DNA from: Stercorarius parasiticus
Lineage: Eukaryota > Chordata > Aves > Charadriiformes > Stercorariidae
Assembly (NCBI GenBank): GCA_013396915.1
Contig: VWZL01002028.1
Location: 96,939 to 160,938, forward strand
Direction: 5' to 3'
DNA length: 64,000 nt
Shown here piece by piece: positions 1-18,790 of the stretch. Both the position numbers and the translations under genes were made by a program. The notes beneath the pieces are model-generated. The model did no database searches. It saw only the letters and a list, made by a program, of their open reading frames with translations, and was not told the origin of the DNA. Numbering within the stretch: the first letter of the stretch is position 1; each line of letters starts with the position of its first letter.

Positions 1-2861
<2,861 letters not shown>

Positions 2862-4740
2862 TCATAGAATCATAGAATTGTTAGGGTTGGAAGGGACCTT
2901 AAAGATCATCTAGTTCCAACCCCCATGCCTAGATGTCCCCTAGCAGGGACATCTCCTGCTAGATCAGGTTGCTCAGAGCCCCGTCCAGTCTGGCCCTAAA
3001 AACTTCCAGGGATGGGGTGGGGCTTCCACCACCTCTCTGGGCAGCTTGTTCCAGTGTCTCACCACCCTCATGGTGAAGAACTTCTTCCTAACGTCCAGTC
3101 TGAATCGTCCCATCTCTAGTTTTAATCCATTCCCTCTAGTCCTACCATTACCCGACATCCTAAAAAGTCCCTCACCAGCTTTCTTGTAGGCCCCCTTAGG
3201 ATCCTGGTGGGCCACTATAAGGTCTCCTCGGAGCCTTCTTTTCTCCAGACTGAACAACCCCAACTCTCTCAGTCTGTCCCCATAGGAGAGGTGCTCCAGC
3301 CCTCTGATCATCCTCGTGGCCCTTCTCTGGACACGTTCCAGCATGTCCATATCTTTCTTGTAGTAGGGGCTCCAGAACTGGACACAGTACTCCAGGTGGG
3401 GTCTCACAAGAGTGGAGTAGACGGGGAGAAACACCTCCCTCGACCTGCTGGTCACGATTCTTCTGATGCAGCCCAGGATACGATTGGCTTTCTGGGCTGC
3501 TANNNNNNNNNNNNNNNNNNNNNNNNNNNNNNNNNNNNNNNNNNNNNNNNNNNNNNNNNNNNNNNNNNNNNNNNNNNNNNNNNNNNNNNNNNNNNNNNNN
3601 NNNNNNNNNNNNNNNNNNNNNNNNNNNNNNNNNNNNNNNNNNNNNNNNNNNNNNNNNNNNNNNNNNNNNNNNNNNNNNNNNNNNNNNNNNNNNNNNNNNN
3701 NNNNNNNNNNNNNNNNNNNNNNNNNNNNNNNNNNNNNNNNNNNNNNNNNNNNNNNNNNNNNNNNNNNNNNNNNNNNNNNNNNNNNNNNNNNNNNNNNNNN
3801 NNNNNNNNNNNNNNNNNNNNNNNNNNNNNNNNNNNNNNNNNNNNNNNNNNNNNNNNNNNNNNNNNNNNNNNNNNNNNNNNNNNNNNNNNNNNNNNNNNNN
3901 NNNNNNNNNNNNNNNNNNNNNNNNNNNNNNNNNNNNNNNNNNNNNNNNNNNNNNNNNNNNNNNNNNNNNNNNNNNNNNNNNNNNNNNNNNNNNNNNNNNN
4001 NNNNNNNNNNNNNNNNNNNNNNNNNNNNNNNNNNNNNNNNNNNNNNNNNNNNNNNNNNNNNNNNNNNNNNNNNNNNNNNNNNNNNNNNNNNNNNNNNNNN
4101 NNNNNNNNNNNNNNNNNNNNNNNNNNNNNNNNNNNNNNNNNNNNNNNNNNNNNNNNNNNAAGGTTATCCCTGAGCCTCACGTTGGTCATCAGCCCTTCCC
4201 TGTTGGTGAGAACGAGGTCCAGCATAGCACCTTTTCTTGTTGGTTCCTCTACCATTTGGAGGAGGAAGTTGTCATCTATGCATTCCAGGAACATCCTGGA
4301 TTGCTATTGCCTTGCTGTGTTGTCCCTCCAGCAGATGTCAGGGTGGTTGAAATCCCCCACGAGGACCAGGGCCTGTGAACGCGAAGCCACTTCTATCTGC
4401 CTATGGAGGGCCTCATCTGCTTGGCTCTGCTGGTCAGGTGGCCTGTAGCAGACCCCTACTGTAACATCACCTTCCCCTATCTTCCCTTTAATCTTAACCC
4501 ATACACTCTCAACAAGCTCCCCGTCCTTCCCCATGTGGAGCTCCATCGATTCTAGCTGGTCACTGATGTAGAGGGCAACACCTCCTCCCCTCCTACCCCG
4601 CCTGTCCTTCCTTTTTCCTGGGTAATCTTGCAGAAGTTGCTTACTCTGCTGCTCACAAGTAGTATTTCCTGTTGATAGGAGTGGCAAAGCATGGGTTTGT
4701 TCTCTGAACTCAACCTTATTCTTCTCCATACGCTCATTAC
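2862..4740 (-). mobile_element. CR1 LINE, minus strand, interrupted by N gap
   Basis: A non-LTR retrotransposon of the CR1 clade lies antisense within the PRKCE intron. On the minus strand, roughly 4729-4304 encodes endonuclease-type sequence: the GRRGGGVALYI stretch, VCYRPP, and VLVGDFNHPDICWRD with the Asp and Asn typical of the EEP nuclease fold. A TAG at 4304-4306 breaks the frame, which continues in the same register from 4294 (FLECIDDN, then LDLVLTNREG). After an N run, 3455-2973 encodes the C-terminal part of ORF2 ([24 protein letters not shown] is split here only for length: key words are [34 protein letters not shown] and [14 protein letters not shown]). The 3' end at 2862 reads as degenerate ATTCTATG repeats on the minus strand. 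The 5' boundary is uncertain, between about 4606 and 4745. The reverse-transcriptase core falls in the gap and cannot be seen. Confidence 0.92.
3503..4159. other. Assembly gap (657 N)
   Basis: This is an uninterrupted run of N inside the antisense CR1 element. The sequence on its two sides comes from the endonuclease/reverse-transcriptase linker and from the C-terminal part of ORF2. In CR1 these regions are normally separated by the reverse-transcriptase domain. No gene can be called here, and open frames that cross it are not real. Confidence 0.99.
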
Positions 4741-6625
4741 TGACTCAGTGTCATTGTGAAGGCACTTTCTAGCCTTTCAGGTGCTAGATGCAACTAAGTA
4801 CTACCAGCACTGGTTTTTAGTACTTATAAACTTTCTTAATTTTTCATGAGACTTAGAGGGGGATGTTCATGCGGAAGAGACCATACATTTGGTGTCATTT
4901 TGCCTATGGTCTTTGTGGGAATATAATTTTTTTCCTTTCTTTAAAGTATCTGTGAGTGAAAGCTGCTATGTGGTACTTTTCATCATATGGATGAACAGAA
5001 AGTATAGACTTGAATAGAAAAGTAGGAACTTTTCCTATGGATGTTGCATATCAGTTGGCAACACCCAAAGTCATTTCAACGCATTCATTGGATAAAAGAA
5101 ATGACTGAGAATCATGTTCATTTTACGTATCCTAAATTTTAATATTCTGAGATGCATTTCCAAGTACCTATAATGAACCAATGTTGTACAGTTAATCTGC
5201 TAGGCAGACTTCATCTGCTCTATTTAGTTAGTAGCCTGTGCCTCTTTCTGCTGAAGATTCAGTGTGTTCATTTAAGGTATTCTTTTCTGATTTGGTATAC
5301 TAATTGACTCCTTTGGAAAATTCTTTGAGAATTAATACTGAAAACAAAGCAATAATAAAATCCCAGGAACTTTTACATGGAATCTTGATCTCACTGAAGT
5401 CAGTAACTCAGGCTTCCGTTTTGTCATCTTAATTGCAGAAGTTTATCTCCTGCTTCTATTTCTCTTGCATCATGGTGGTATGTTTCAATTTCCTTTTCTT
5501 TAGTAGTATGTGAGTTCCAAAGAGTGCCCAGAACACTTGAAAAGCACACTTTTGAAGAGTATCATTTTCTATAATTAATGGCTATAAAATGTAATATCCA
5601 TTCAGCTAAGAATCCAGTTGGAATCCAGACCTCTGTATTCAAATGTTAAACTAATTTCTGGTTTTGTGTTAAGACTGAATTTGGTTATATATTGGTTGTG
5701 ATTCCCAAATATAGCACTAAGTTCACCTGGTTCACCACAAGGCTTCTGACTGTAACAGTGGTGGTGTTTAAGGAGGTGGTGGAGTTGTTGCCATTCCAAC
5801 TCATTTTAGGGCAGTCAGCTTCACCTTAACCAGTCATCCACTTTATTTTCCCCAGTTCCTTGTCATGCTGAAACATTGCAGCCGAACTACAAGCTTCAGT
5901 GGAGAGGAGCCAAGAACTAAACTTGTTCTCTGTATAGCACTAGTTCTGTAACACCAAGTACAATACAATAAAACTCCATCATGCTAACCTACTACTCCCC
6001 ACTAAAGGTATTTGCTACAAGGTTGAACTTTTGCCACCTGAAAAGTTGTAGCTAGTTTTCCTGAAAGCAGAGGCAATTAAAGCGAGTCCTACAGCCATGT
6101 ATTGTACAGTGTTTTAATGCTGTAAAGAGAACTTGAACAAAAATGCTTTTGGCTTCCTTCAGCCCTACCTAACGGACTAGAATAAATCTCTCAGATGACT
6201 GCAGCATTACAAGCTGGTTCAGTTTGTTTTGTTCAAGATAGAGGCAAGGAAATGTTTCACATTTTCCACCAATCTGTTTTGTATATGTGATCTTTTTTCC
6301 CCTATAGCGTGACCTGCTTTAAACAGTCTGGAAGGATATACAGCTCTTTTGCTCACGAGCATACTCTTTTACTCAGGGGACTGATAAAGTCAGCCAGTAG
6401 TTGTGAGAATAACTGCGCATTGACACTTAGCTGTGTTTAGCTGTGTTAGTGCAAATTGCATGGGTAAGAAACCAAACCATGACTGCTGTTACCGAAATCA
6501 GTGTGGGATTTAGTCCTGCTCAGGCACTGGGGAAAAGAAGGGGTGTATCATGTTGAAACAACAAGTGTGCAGCCGAGAGTGTTGTCTAACTTGTCTATTC
6601 AATCCAATCTCTTTTTCTATACTAG
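4741..6625 (+). other. PRKCE: PRKCE intron, remainder
   Basis: Ordinary AT-rich intron sequence runs from the CR1 edge to the next exon. It ends with a pyrimidine-rich tract and a TAG acceptor at 6623-6625. I see no coding homology, RNA gene or clear repeat in it. Confidence 0.85.
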
Positions 6626-12093
<5,468 letters not shown>

Positions 12094-13046
12094 TGAGATT
12101 ACTTGATGCAACGTTTGAGGGTTGAAATAGTAACATAAAAACCACATTGAGAAGATGGCGTTGTCATTGTTTCCATGAAGGTAAGTGTCAGGAATAGATT
12201 TAATGCACAGGAAGACATTCATGTTCAGTCATATAAACCATGAGAAGGTTCAAGGCCCTGTTTTAATTATTTTCCTGTGTTCCTAAAGATGCCTTGGTCA
12301 GAAGAGATAATTTCAGTTGGTTATATACTATCTGTACTTTCTGTGTGAACTCTGCTACAGTCCTGCGTTGCTGATGGCCACTGGATTTTGTAGTGAAAGA
12401 CAGAGGAAAAGATTTGTGATTAATAATATTTTAACTGAAGTTACTTGAAAAAACAGCTTCCTAGGGGAAAGAAATATTAAACTGATGTACTTACGTTTTC
12501 CTAGGTGATAGTGTTCTATTTTAAAGTAACAAAAATATGTAGCTGCCCACATGCAGAAACTGCAAAAGCCAAGCAAAAATACTTGACTTATTCTTGTCTT
12601 CCTCTGGATGAAAATATTTACAGTTCACCAAATGTCAGCTTTTCAGCTGAGAATGTGTGCAGTAAATTTTGTACTTGAGCAGTACAAGAGAAGTGATAAG
12701 TCTTTTGAGGCTGATTTGCATCTTTTGACTTCACACATTCTTAATTGCAATATTTGATTTGCCTGTAAATACGATCAAGGTACTTGTCTGTTTCTTCAGG
12801 TAGTTTACAAAGGTATTTTTAAAGCAAACAAACAAAGAAAAAGACCCCCTAACTTTGGGCTCAACACTGAATCTAACTTCAATTTCGAGGTGAAAAAGTC
12901 CCCTCTGACATTGCAGATTTAATGTGTTTATTTTTAGTCCAGTGAGATGCATTTCACCAAGTTCCTTGTGTAGGTGGTGAAAGCGGGGCTGCTTGTCCAG
13001 AACAGGAGCCTAAGAGGTAGCTCCTCTGACTCCACACTTGGAGAAG

Positions 13047-13063
13047 TCTCTCTCTCTCTCTCT
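13047..13063. repeat. (TC)n microsatellite
   Basis: A short perfect TC dinucleotide run of about eight units lies in the last PRKCE intron. It is not near a splice site. Confidence 0.9.
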
Positions 13064-14410
13064 GTAGCTATGCAGAAAGAGCCCAAAGGGACTGACAACT
13101 GTAAGTGAAAGTTAGTCCTTGTGAATGTCTTTCTAGGAGTAATAATAAGATATAGCATTATCACATGGGGAAGTTTTTCTTCATGTATTTCTACAAGCAG
13201 AGGGTTGCCTGAGCCAGCCCCTCTCCTGGAAAGGCTCCAGCCAGCTGGGCATGCTGGCTCCCTTCCCCTGCTGCCCAGCTCTGCTCTGGAGGTGTGGCCA
13301 AGTTGCACCTAGTGTCTGAGCCAACTTAAGAAATCTCTGCACTGATGTAGGAAGTGTAAACACAAATTTACCCTATTAGTATCTATCTGAAGCCTATTTA
13401 ATACTGTAACTAGCTGCTTTCCAGTCAGGTTCCACGGCCCTCAGATAGTTGCAGACAGCCTTAGTTGGTCTTTAGCTGAGTTGTGTGCATGTAGTTCTTT
13501 TCCTGTTTTAACTAGACTTTGGCCCTTCATCTCACAGTAATTTTTGTTGCTTTGCTCCAGTATTCATCAGCGTTTTGGTAATACAGTTATCAAATCAGGA
13601 TGCACAATTCCAAAATAATTTTCACTTCATACCTGCATCTAGTAAGTCCCTGATTCCTAACATCTAGTCTGTTTATTGGCTGTTTTCCTTTCATGTTCAA
13701 GATGCACAGTCCCCTTGACAATAGGTATTTTTACAAGGCCATTATTATTTTTGTAAGTATTCCTGCTTTGGCGGTCCTTCTTAAAAGTCAGGAGGGATTT
13801 AGTACATCAGACATTTTTAGTCATTGCTGATATAAATACCTTCTACCTTCTCAGTGCAGCTTCTTTCTCTTTCTGGTAATTATTTCACTGCTGTTATATT
13901 GTAAAGCCATTCCTATTTTATTCATTCCTGTTGTTTCGTTCCTTTTCTCCTTTTCAGCTTCCTTTAATGGTATTTTAGTTGGGTATTTCAGTTTTAGTAG
14001 TGATTTCAGATTATTTCAGAGTAGTCCTTTGTATAATTTTCAAGACAGCTGCTTGCTTTTTAATAATTGTTCGGGTGGTTTTATACATCTTTATTTATAC
14101 TTTTTCTCATTTTTCTTCAGGCTGCCTCTATAATGTTGGATTTTCATACTACTTCTTTCCATATAGTATATGCCAACTTTATTCTACCAAGTTTGATTCC
14201 TGCTGTTGAGTAGTTCTGTATGCTTGTTTTTTTCTGAACTCTTTTTTTTTTATGGTGGTGAATTCAGGTAATATGTAGTCTTTGTTACAGGCATTCCTGT
14301 TATTTTCATGTTTTCAGTCTGCTGTCTCCAAGATATCTTCCCCAGTGACCTGGTCCTATCAACTTTTACTGATAACTTTTCTACATGTAGAAAGGGTATG
14401 CCTTATATAT

Positions 14411-14480
14411 TGTCATGGTTTGGGCTGGACCGGCCACTTAATGAATGACAGATGCTCTCTTTAACCTCTTTCCCCTTCAG
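14411..14480 (-). mobile_element. Possible LTR terminal fragment
   Basis: The segment starts TGTCATGGTTTGGGCTGG, which resembles the terminal bases of avian endogenous-retrovirus LTRs. It shares the TGTCATGGT start with the better supported LTR at 24245. Only about 70 bases look LTR-like and no opposite end is visible, so this would be a fragment. The strand is assigned by analogy with the 24245 element. Confidence 0.35.
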
Positions 14481-14930
14481 ATCAGGGCATATATTTACAC
14501 TATGTTTATGATCCATCAGCTGTTTTGTACCAGCTGTATAAATTTTGCAATTGTTTGGGTTTTGTTGTTGTGTAGAAATCTTTGAGCAAGATTACACTGA
14601 CATTTTTACTTGTCCTCTTAAAATTGAACAATTTATTAGTTGGAAAGTAAAGTGTGAGATGTATCTAGGCTGGAGAGAAAGATCACACAAATAAAATATT
14701 AATTATGCAATTTCAGAAAAGGCAGTAAATTTTAAATGCTGAAAAGGTGATTTTTGATACTTGCCAAGCTAGAAGAGATTTCGGCCACTTTGAAAAATAC
14801 ATGAGAGAGGGAAGAAGGTGAACACTAATTAAATTAATTCTACTTTAAAATCTAGATAGAGAGTTCCTCTCTAAATTCAGTTGTGGGTGTAGCACTGAGA
14901 TTCATTCATGCAGATTAACAGGTGTAACTG

Positions 14931-14946
14931 TTCCATAGCTATGGAA
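14931..14946. repeat. 16-bp perfect palindrome
   Basis: TTCCATAGCTATGGAA is identical to its reverse complement. A partial copy (CTATGGAA) follows seven bases later. It lies in the last PRKCE intron, and no function can be assigned. Confidence 0.9.
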
Positions 14947-15474
14947 TAACTATGGAAAAAACATAATTAATGTCTGTGTTTGGAATGTTTTCTGGTTTTT
15001 AACATCTCTCAGTATAGATAAAGGGTTGTTGGTTATTTAAAAGTGACTTGTAATGTTGAAAGGGGATTAAAGAAATACATTTTTAATCTTATGTTCAGGA
15101 GACCCTAGATCTGTGAAAATAGCTACGAAAAGGAGGCCAGATTAGTAGTCAGAAAATAGACATTCTTGCATGTGATATGTGAGTGTACATATGTATAGGG
15201 AAAGAAGCTTACAATGCATATATAGTCATTTGTGCATTCAAATTGAGTTTTGCATGCACATACAAAATTTGGCTCATGCAAGAATGCATATATTTACACA
15301 GGTGTTCATCTATTTTCTGACCAACCGTTAAGATGACTAAGGGGGGAAATTTTATAATTACTATATCATACACACTTTCGAAAAAACCCAAAACATAGGG
15401 TCTATTCAAGTGAGCTCCGGGAAATATGACATTAAACAAGTGAAGTCCTTAGGGAAAATGGTCAAACACTGAGG

Positions 15475-15522
15475 TCCCATCAGACATTGGAATAATCTGC
15501 CAAGGGAGGTCACGGAGGTGCT
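15475..15522 (+). mobile_element. Possible tiny CR1 ORF2 relic
   Basis: Bases here translate on the + strand to RHWNNLPREVTEV, close to the [13 protein letters not shown] motif near the end of CR1 ORF2 seen in the better preserved copies of this window. The match covers only about 45 bases, and no 3' tail follows, so it may be chance. Confidence 0.35.
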
Positions 15523-16192
15523 AGCATGGAAACAAACCTTGTTTCAGTTCTGCTTCACTACTCCACTGACCCCAAAACCATGAGTGCCTTGACTAGCACA
15601 GCTGTCTTCCTTTTATGTTACCTTTTATCCTTTCTCTGCCATAATAGATGTTTCTGAGGAGTTTATTATATGGTACTGTAAAGCCTGTGCTTCTCCATAG
15701 TTCAGGTATGTCTCTTCAGCTCTGCCAGCCTTAAGCCTCAATTTTTCAACTGGACTTGGAAGAAATACTGCATGGTTATTTATTAGCCAGAAGTTTGGGG
15801 TTTTTTTAAATCTCATTCATGCTGTGAATGTCTGCAAACATATTCCTTATTATACCAGAAATATGCCATTAATATCTTTATCATTTGTACATGATTTGAT
15901 TATTCCAATGATGTTTTGGAAGCTGAAATTTCTTTCTTAACTGTTTTCAACCTTGGAAAGGTCCTTGAAAAACTGGCTATGTTTTCTGAAAGCCTGCAAG
16001 AGCGACCTGGGCAGAGCACTCCTACAAATGGATGAGATTTAGATTGCTAAGCAGTGACAGGAGTGCCACACCAGGTTGTGCTAGGTAGAGATAATGGAAG
16101 CAGATTTGATGGCCCTGAAACATGTTGTGAAGGATTTTTGTCTGCTCCTCCAGCTTAATGTCTTGGAATAGAGAATGCAAAGGGGTGAAAAT

Positions 16193-16220
16193 GCCCAGTC
16201 CTATGGGGCCCAGTCCTATG
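16193..16220. repeat. Tandem 15-bp micro-duplication
   Basis: gcccagtcctatg occurs twice, at 16193-16205 and 16208-16220. It looks like a replication-slippage duplication in intron sequence. Confidence 0.85.
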
Positions 16221-17466
16221 ATGCATACTATCTGCCAGCCCTTCCTTTCATAAATCCAGAGTTATGAGGCTTTTCAGTGGCAAAATTAGTTTTTTATGTA
16301 TATACTGTGGTTTACTATAATGATGGTTCTCCAATGTAGAGCTATTATAAATGTTAAGATACTATAGAAAAAGTAATAGCTCTGGGGCATGTACATTAGA
16401 AATCAAGCAAACCTTTGAACTGCTATGAAGGCGATATTTGTTATATGTAAGCTCCAGCGACCTTGACAGTGTCTCTTGAAGATCATTTCCTCTGTTCTTA
16501 AAACCTAATTCTTAGAGTTTCACAGACTCTCTTGAAATTTTCTGAATAATATTCTTCCCTGCTGCTTTTAATGCAGACATGAGCATGTAATTGCATATGC
16601 AAGAAATAAGTATAGTTTTAGTGCAGGCAGATATCTTTTTTCCAGAGCAACTGTTGTGAGACAGAAATCCCATTGAGGCACTTTATTCCTATGTTGAGAT
16701 ATTTTGTCTCACATATTGTTCCTGGAATTTTATTCCATTTGGAGATTGAAATTTCCCTAATCCATAGCCATAACACCACACTATGGTTTGCAACATAATT
16801 TAATGCCCAAGAACCACAAAGGCCTTGATACAGTGTTCAGTGATTCTCTGCTCTCCATTTTTCTTTGTTTCTGTGGTTATGCTTCTAGCTTGGTTAAATT
16901 GGTTTTTGTTTTCAAACTGTATTTGCCATAATACAAATGAAAACCAGGGTGCAGTTGGTTAATTTCTTACCAAAGTCATTGATAGGGTGGTAAGTGTGGT
17001 AGATCAGTGACATGATGGGATGATTCTGTCTATCCCATAATAAGATATGCATTAAAAAGAGTGATTGAAACAGATTGCTGCTTCACCTTGAATGTGTGTT
17101 GATGAACTTCATATTGTCTAAACTTGTTATTTACTGGCAAAACTTACATTTGAAACAGTGAAGCAAAGGTATATTTTGTGGAATTTTGATTTTTCCTCAA
17201 TCTTTTCCATATCTTAGATTCCCTGCAAGAAATTCTTTGTGTCATTTCTGAGAGTACAGCTGGCCAGCTGCAGGCTTTCCAGACTGAACTCGTGGCCTGC
17301 TGACATGCTACTAGCATCAGCCAGTGAAGCTCAGAGAGGTGTGCACAAGTGGCATAAAGATACATGATATCCCAGTCCCACTTGCCAGGGATGGCGAAAC
17401 ATCACTGCCCAGAATTTCTTGCCTCATTTGACTGAAGTCAGTAGTAGCTTCATATGAGCATCAGTT

Positions 17467-17883
17467 TCATAGATCATAGAATAGTTTGGGTTGGAAGGGA
17501 CCATTAAAGGTCATCTAGTTCAACCCCTTGCAATGAGTGGGGACATCTTCAACTAGATCAGATTGCTCAGAGCCCCATCCAGCCTGACCCTGAACATTCC
17601 ACAGATGGGGCATCTACCGCTTCTCTGGGCAGCCTGTGCCAGTGTTTCACCACCTGCATTGTAAAAAATTCCTTCCTTGTATCTAGTCTAAATCTTCCTT
17701 CTTTTAGTTTAAAGCCATTACCCCTTGTCCTATAGCAACTGCTAAAAAGTCTGTCTCCATCTTTCTTATAAGCCCCCTTTAAGTATTGAAAGGCCACAAT
17801 AAGGTCTCCCAGGAGCCTTCTCTTACTCCAGGCTGAAAAACCCCAACTCTTTCAGCAGAGGTGCTCCAGCACTCTGAGGGATT
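17467..17883 (-). mobile_element. CR1 LINE 3' fragment, minus strand
   Basis: A 5'-truncated CR1 lies antisense in the last PRKCE intron. The + strand starts with degenerate CATAGATCATAGAATAG repeats and GGTTGGAAGGGACC, the reversed CR1 3' end. The minus-strand frame encodes the ORF2 tail, including FRLDTRKEFFTMQVV, HWHRLPREAVDAP and LFSSCYRTRGNGFKL. A frame change near 17790 separates this from the preceding LLGDLIVAF-type segment, so the copy is decayed. It is more diverged from the copies at 2862, 28318 and 42204 than they are from one another. Confidence 0.9.
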
Positions 17884-18654
17884 TCTTCTTGTTTTTGTAG
17901 AATTAGACCAGCACAATGACAGTGGCTCAGTGTGCTGCGAGGAGCTGTGAGACCAGAGGAGGCTGTTAAGCACTTTGCAGCAAGGACGGTCTCACCACAG
18001 ACACACTCCTGTCCTTTCAGGCTGGAAAGGAGTTGCGTTTTCATTGTCAACCCTTGAAACATGTGCATGCAAACAAGCAGACTTGTTTTCATCCATCCTG
18101 TTGTAAATGTCAGGGTTGGGAAAATTTGAGACTTTGACTAAGATGTCCTCAACATGAAAAAGCTGAAGAACTCTGAGCCAGAGGGTAATATAAAGCCTGG
18201 TAAAACAGATGTTTGCCATATGTATTTCTTTTTAGCAATTAAGCCAAAGTTTTGTTGCTAATGGCTTTATCAGTGCCTGTGGCAATCCATTCATAGTGTG
18301 GCTTTATGGAGATGAAGTTGACAAAATAATCGCATTATGATGATTTACTATGAACGTGCAGCTTTCACAGAACAATAGATCGTTTTAATTTTCTCTATGC
18401 ATTCATAATTTCTTGGTTTTCCCTTTTAAAAGCTCTCTTTCTTCAAGACCATTAGAAGCAAAATGAACAAGATAGTCTATTGCAGAATTGTATCTTGCAG
18501 TATGGAGCAACAGCAGCTGCTGCCAGCACATTTAGTTCATCTGATGTGACTCCTTTCGTTTTGCAGCCTCTTCCGTTCCTACTGTTATATCACTGAGAAT
18601 GTTTTCTGAATATTTGTATGTTCCTTCTTCAGTTCTGACTTCTCAGGATTAGAG

Positions 18655-18790
18655 AGCTGGTCTAGCGGCTAAAACTAGAGACCTGAGAATTGCAAGATAC
18701 ATAAGTTCTTCTACCAAATTTTCTAGAAGCTCATGGTGTGGTCCAGCGTTCATCACCTAACTTTTCCATGCCTCAGTTTCCACTCTGTGG
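18655..18790 (+). mobile_element. MIR/CORE-SINE-like relic
   Basis: The sequence resembles a MIR-type SINE read in the + direction. A diverged tRNA-like head (TCTAGCGGCTAAAACTAGAG, then ACCTGAGAATTGCAAG) is followed by AGCTCATGGTGTGG, CACCTAACTTTTCCATG and the hallmark CCTCAGTTTCC. The order and spacing fit the family as I know it. This is recognition from memory without an alignment score. Confidence 0.6.

Noticed and set aside
3207..4448. 413-codon open frame on the + strand
   Set aside because: Most of it is the N gap, and the rest is the antisense of CR1 ORF2.
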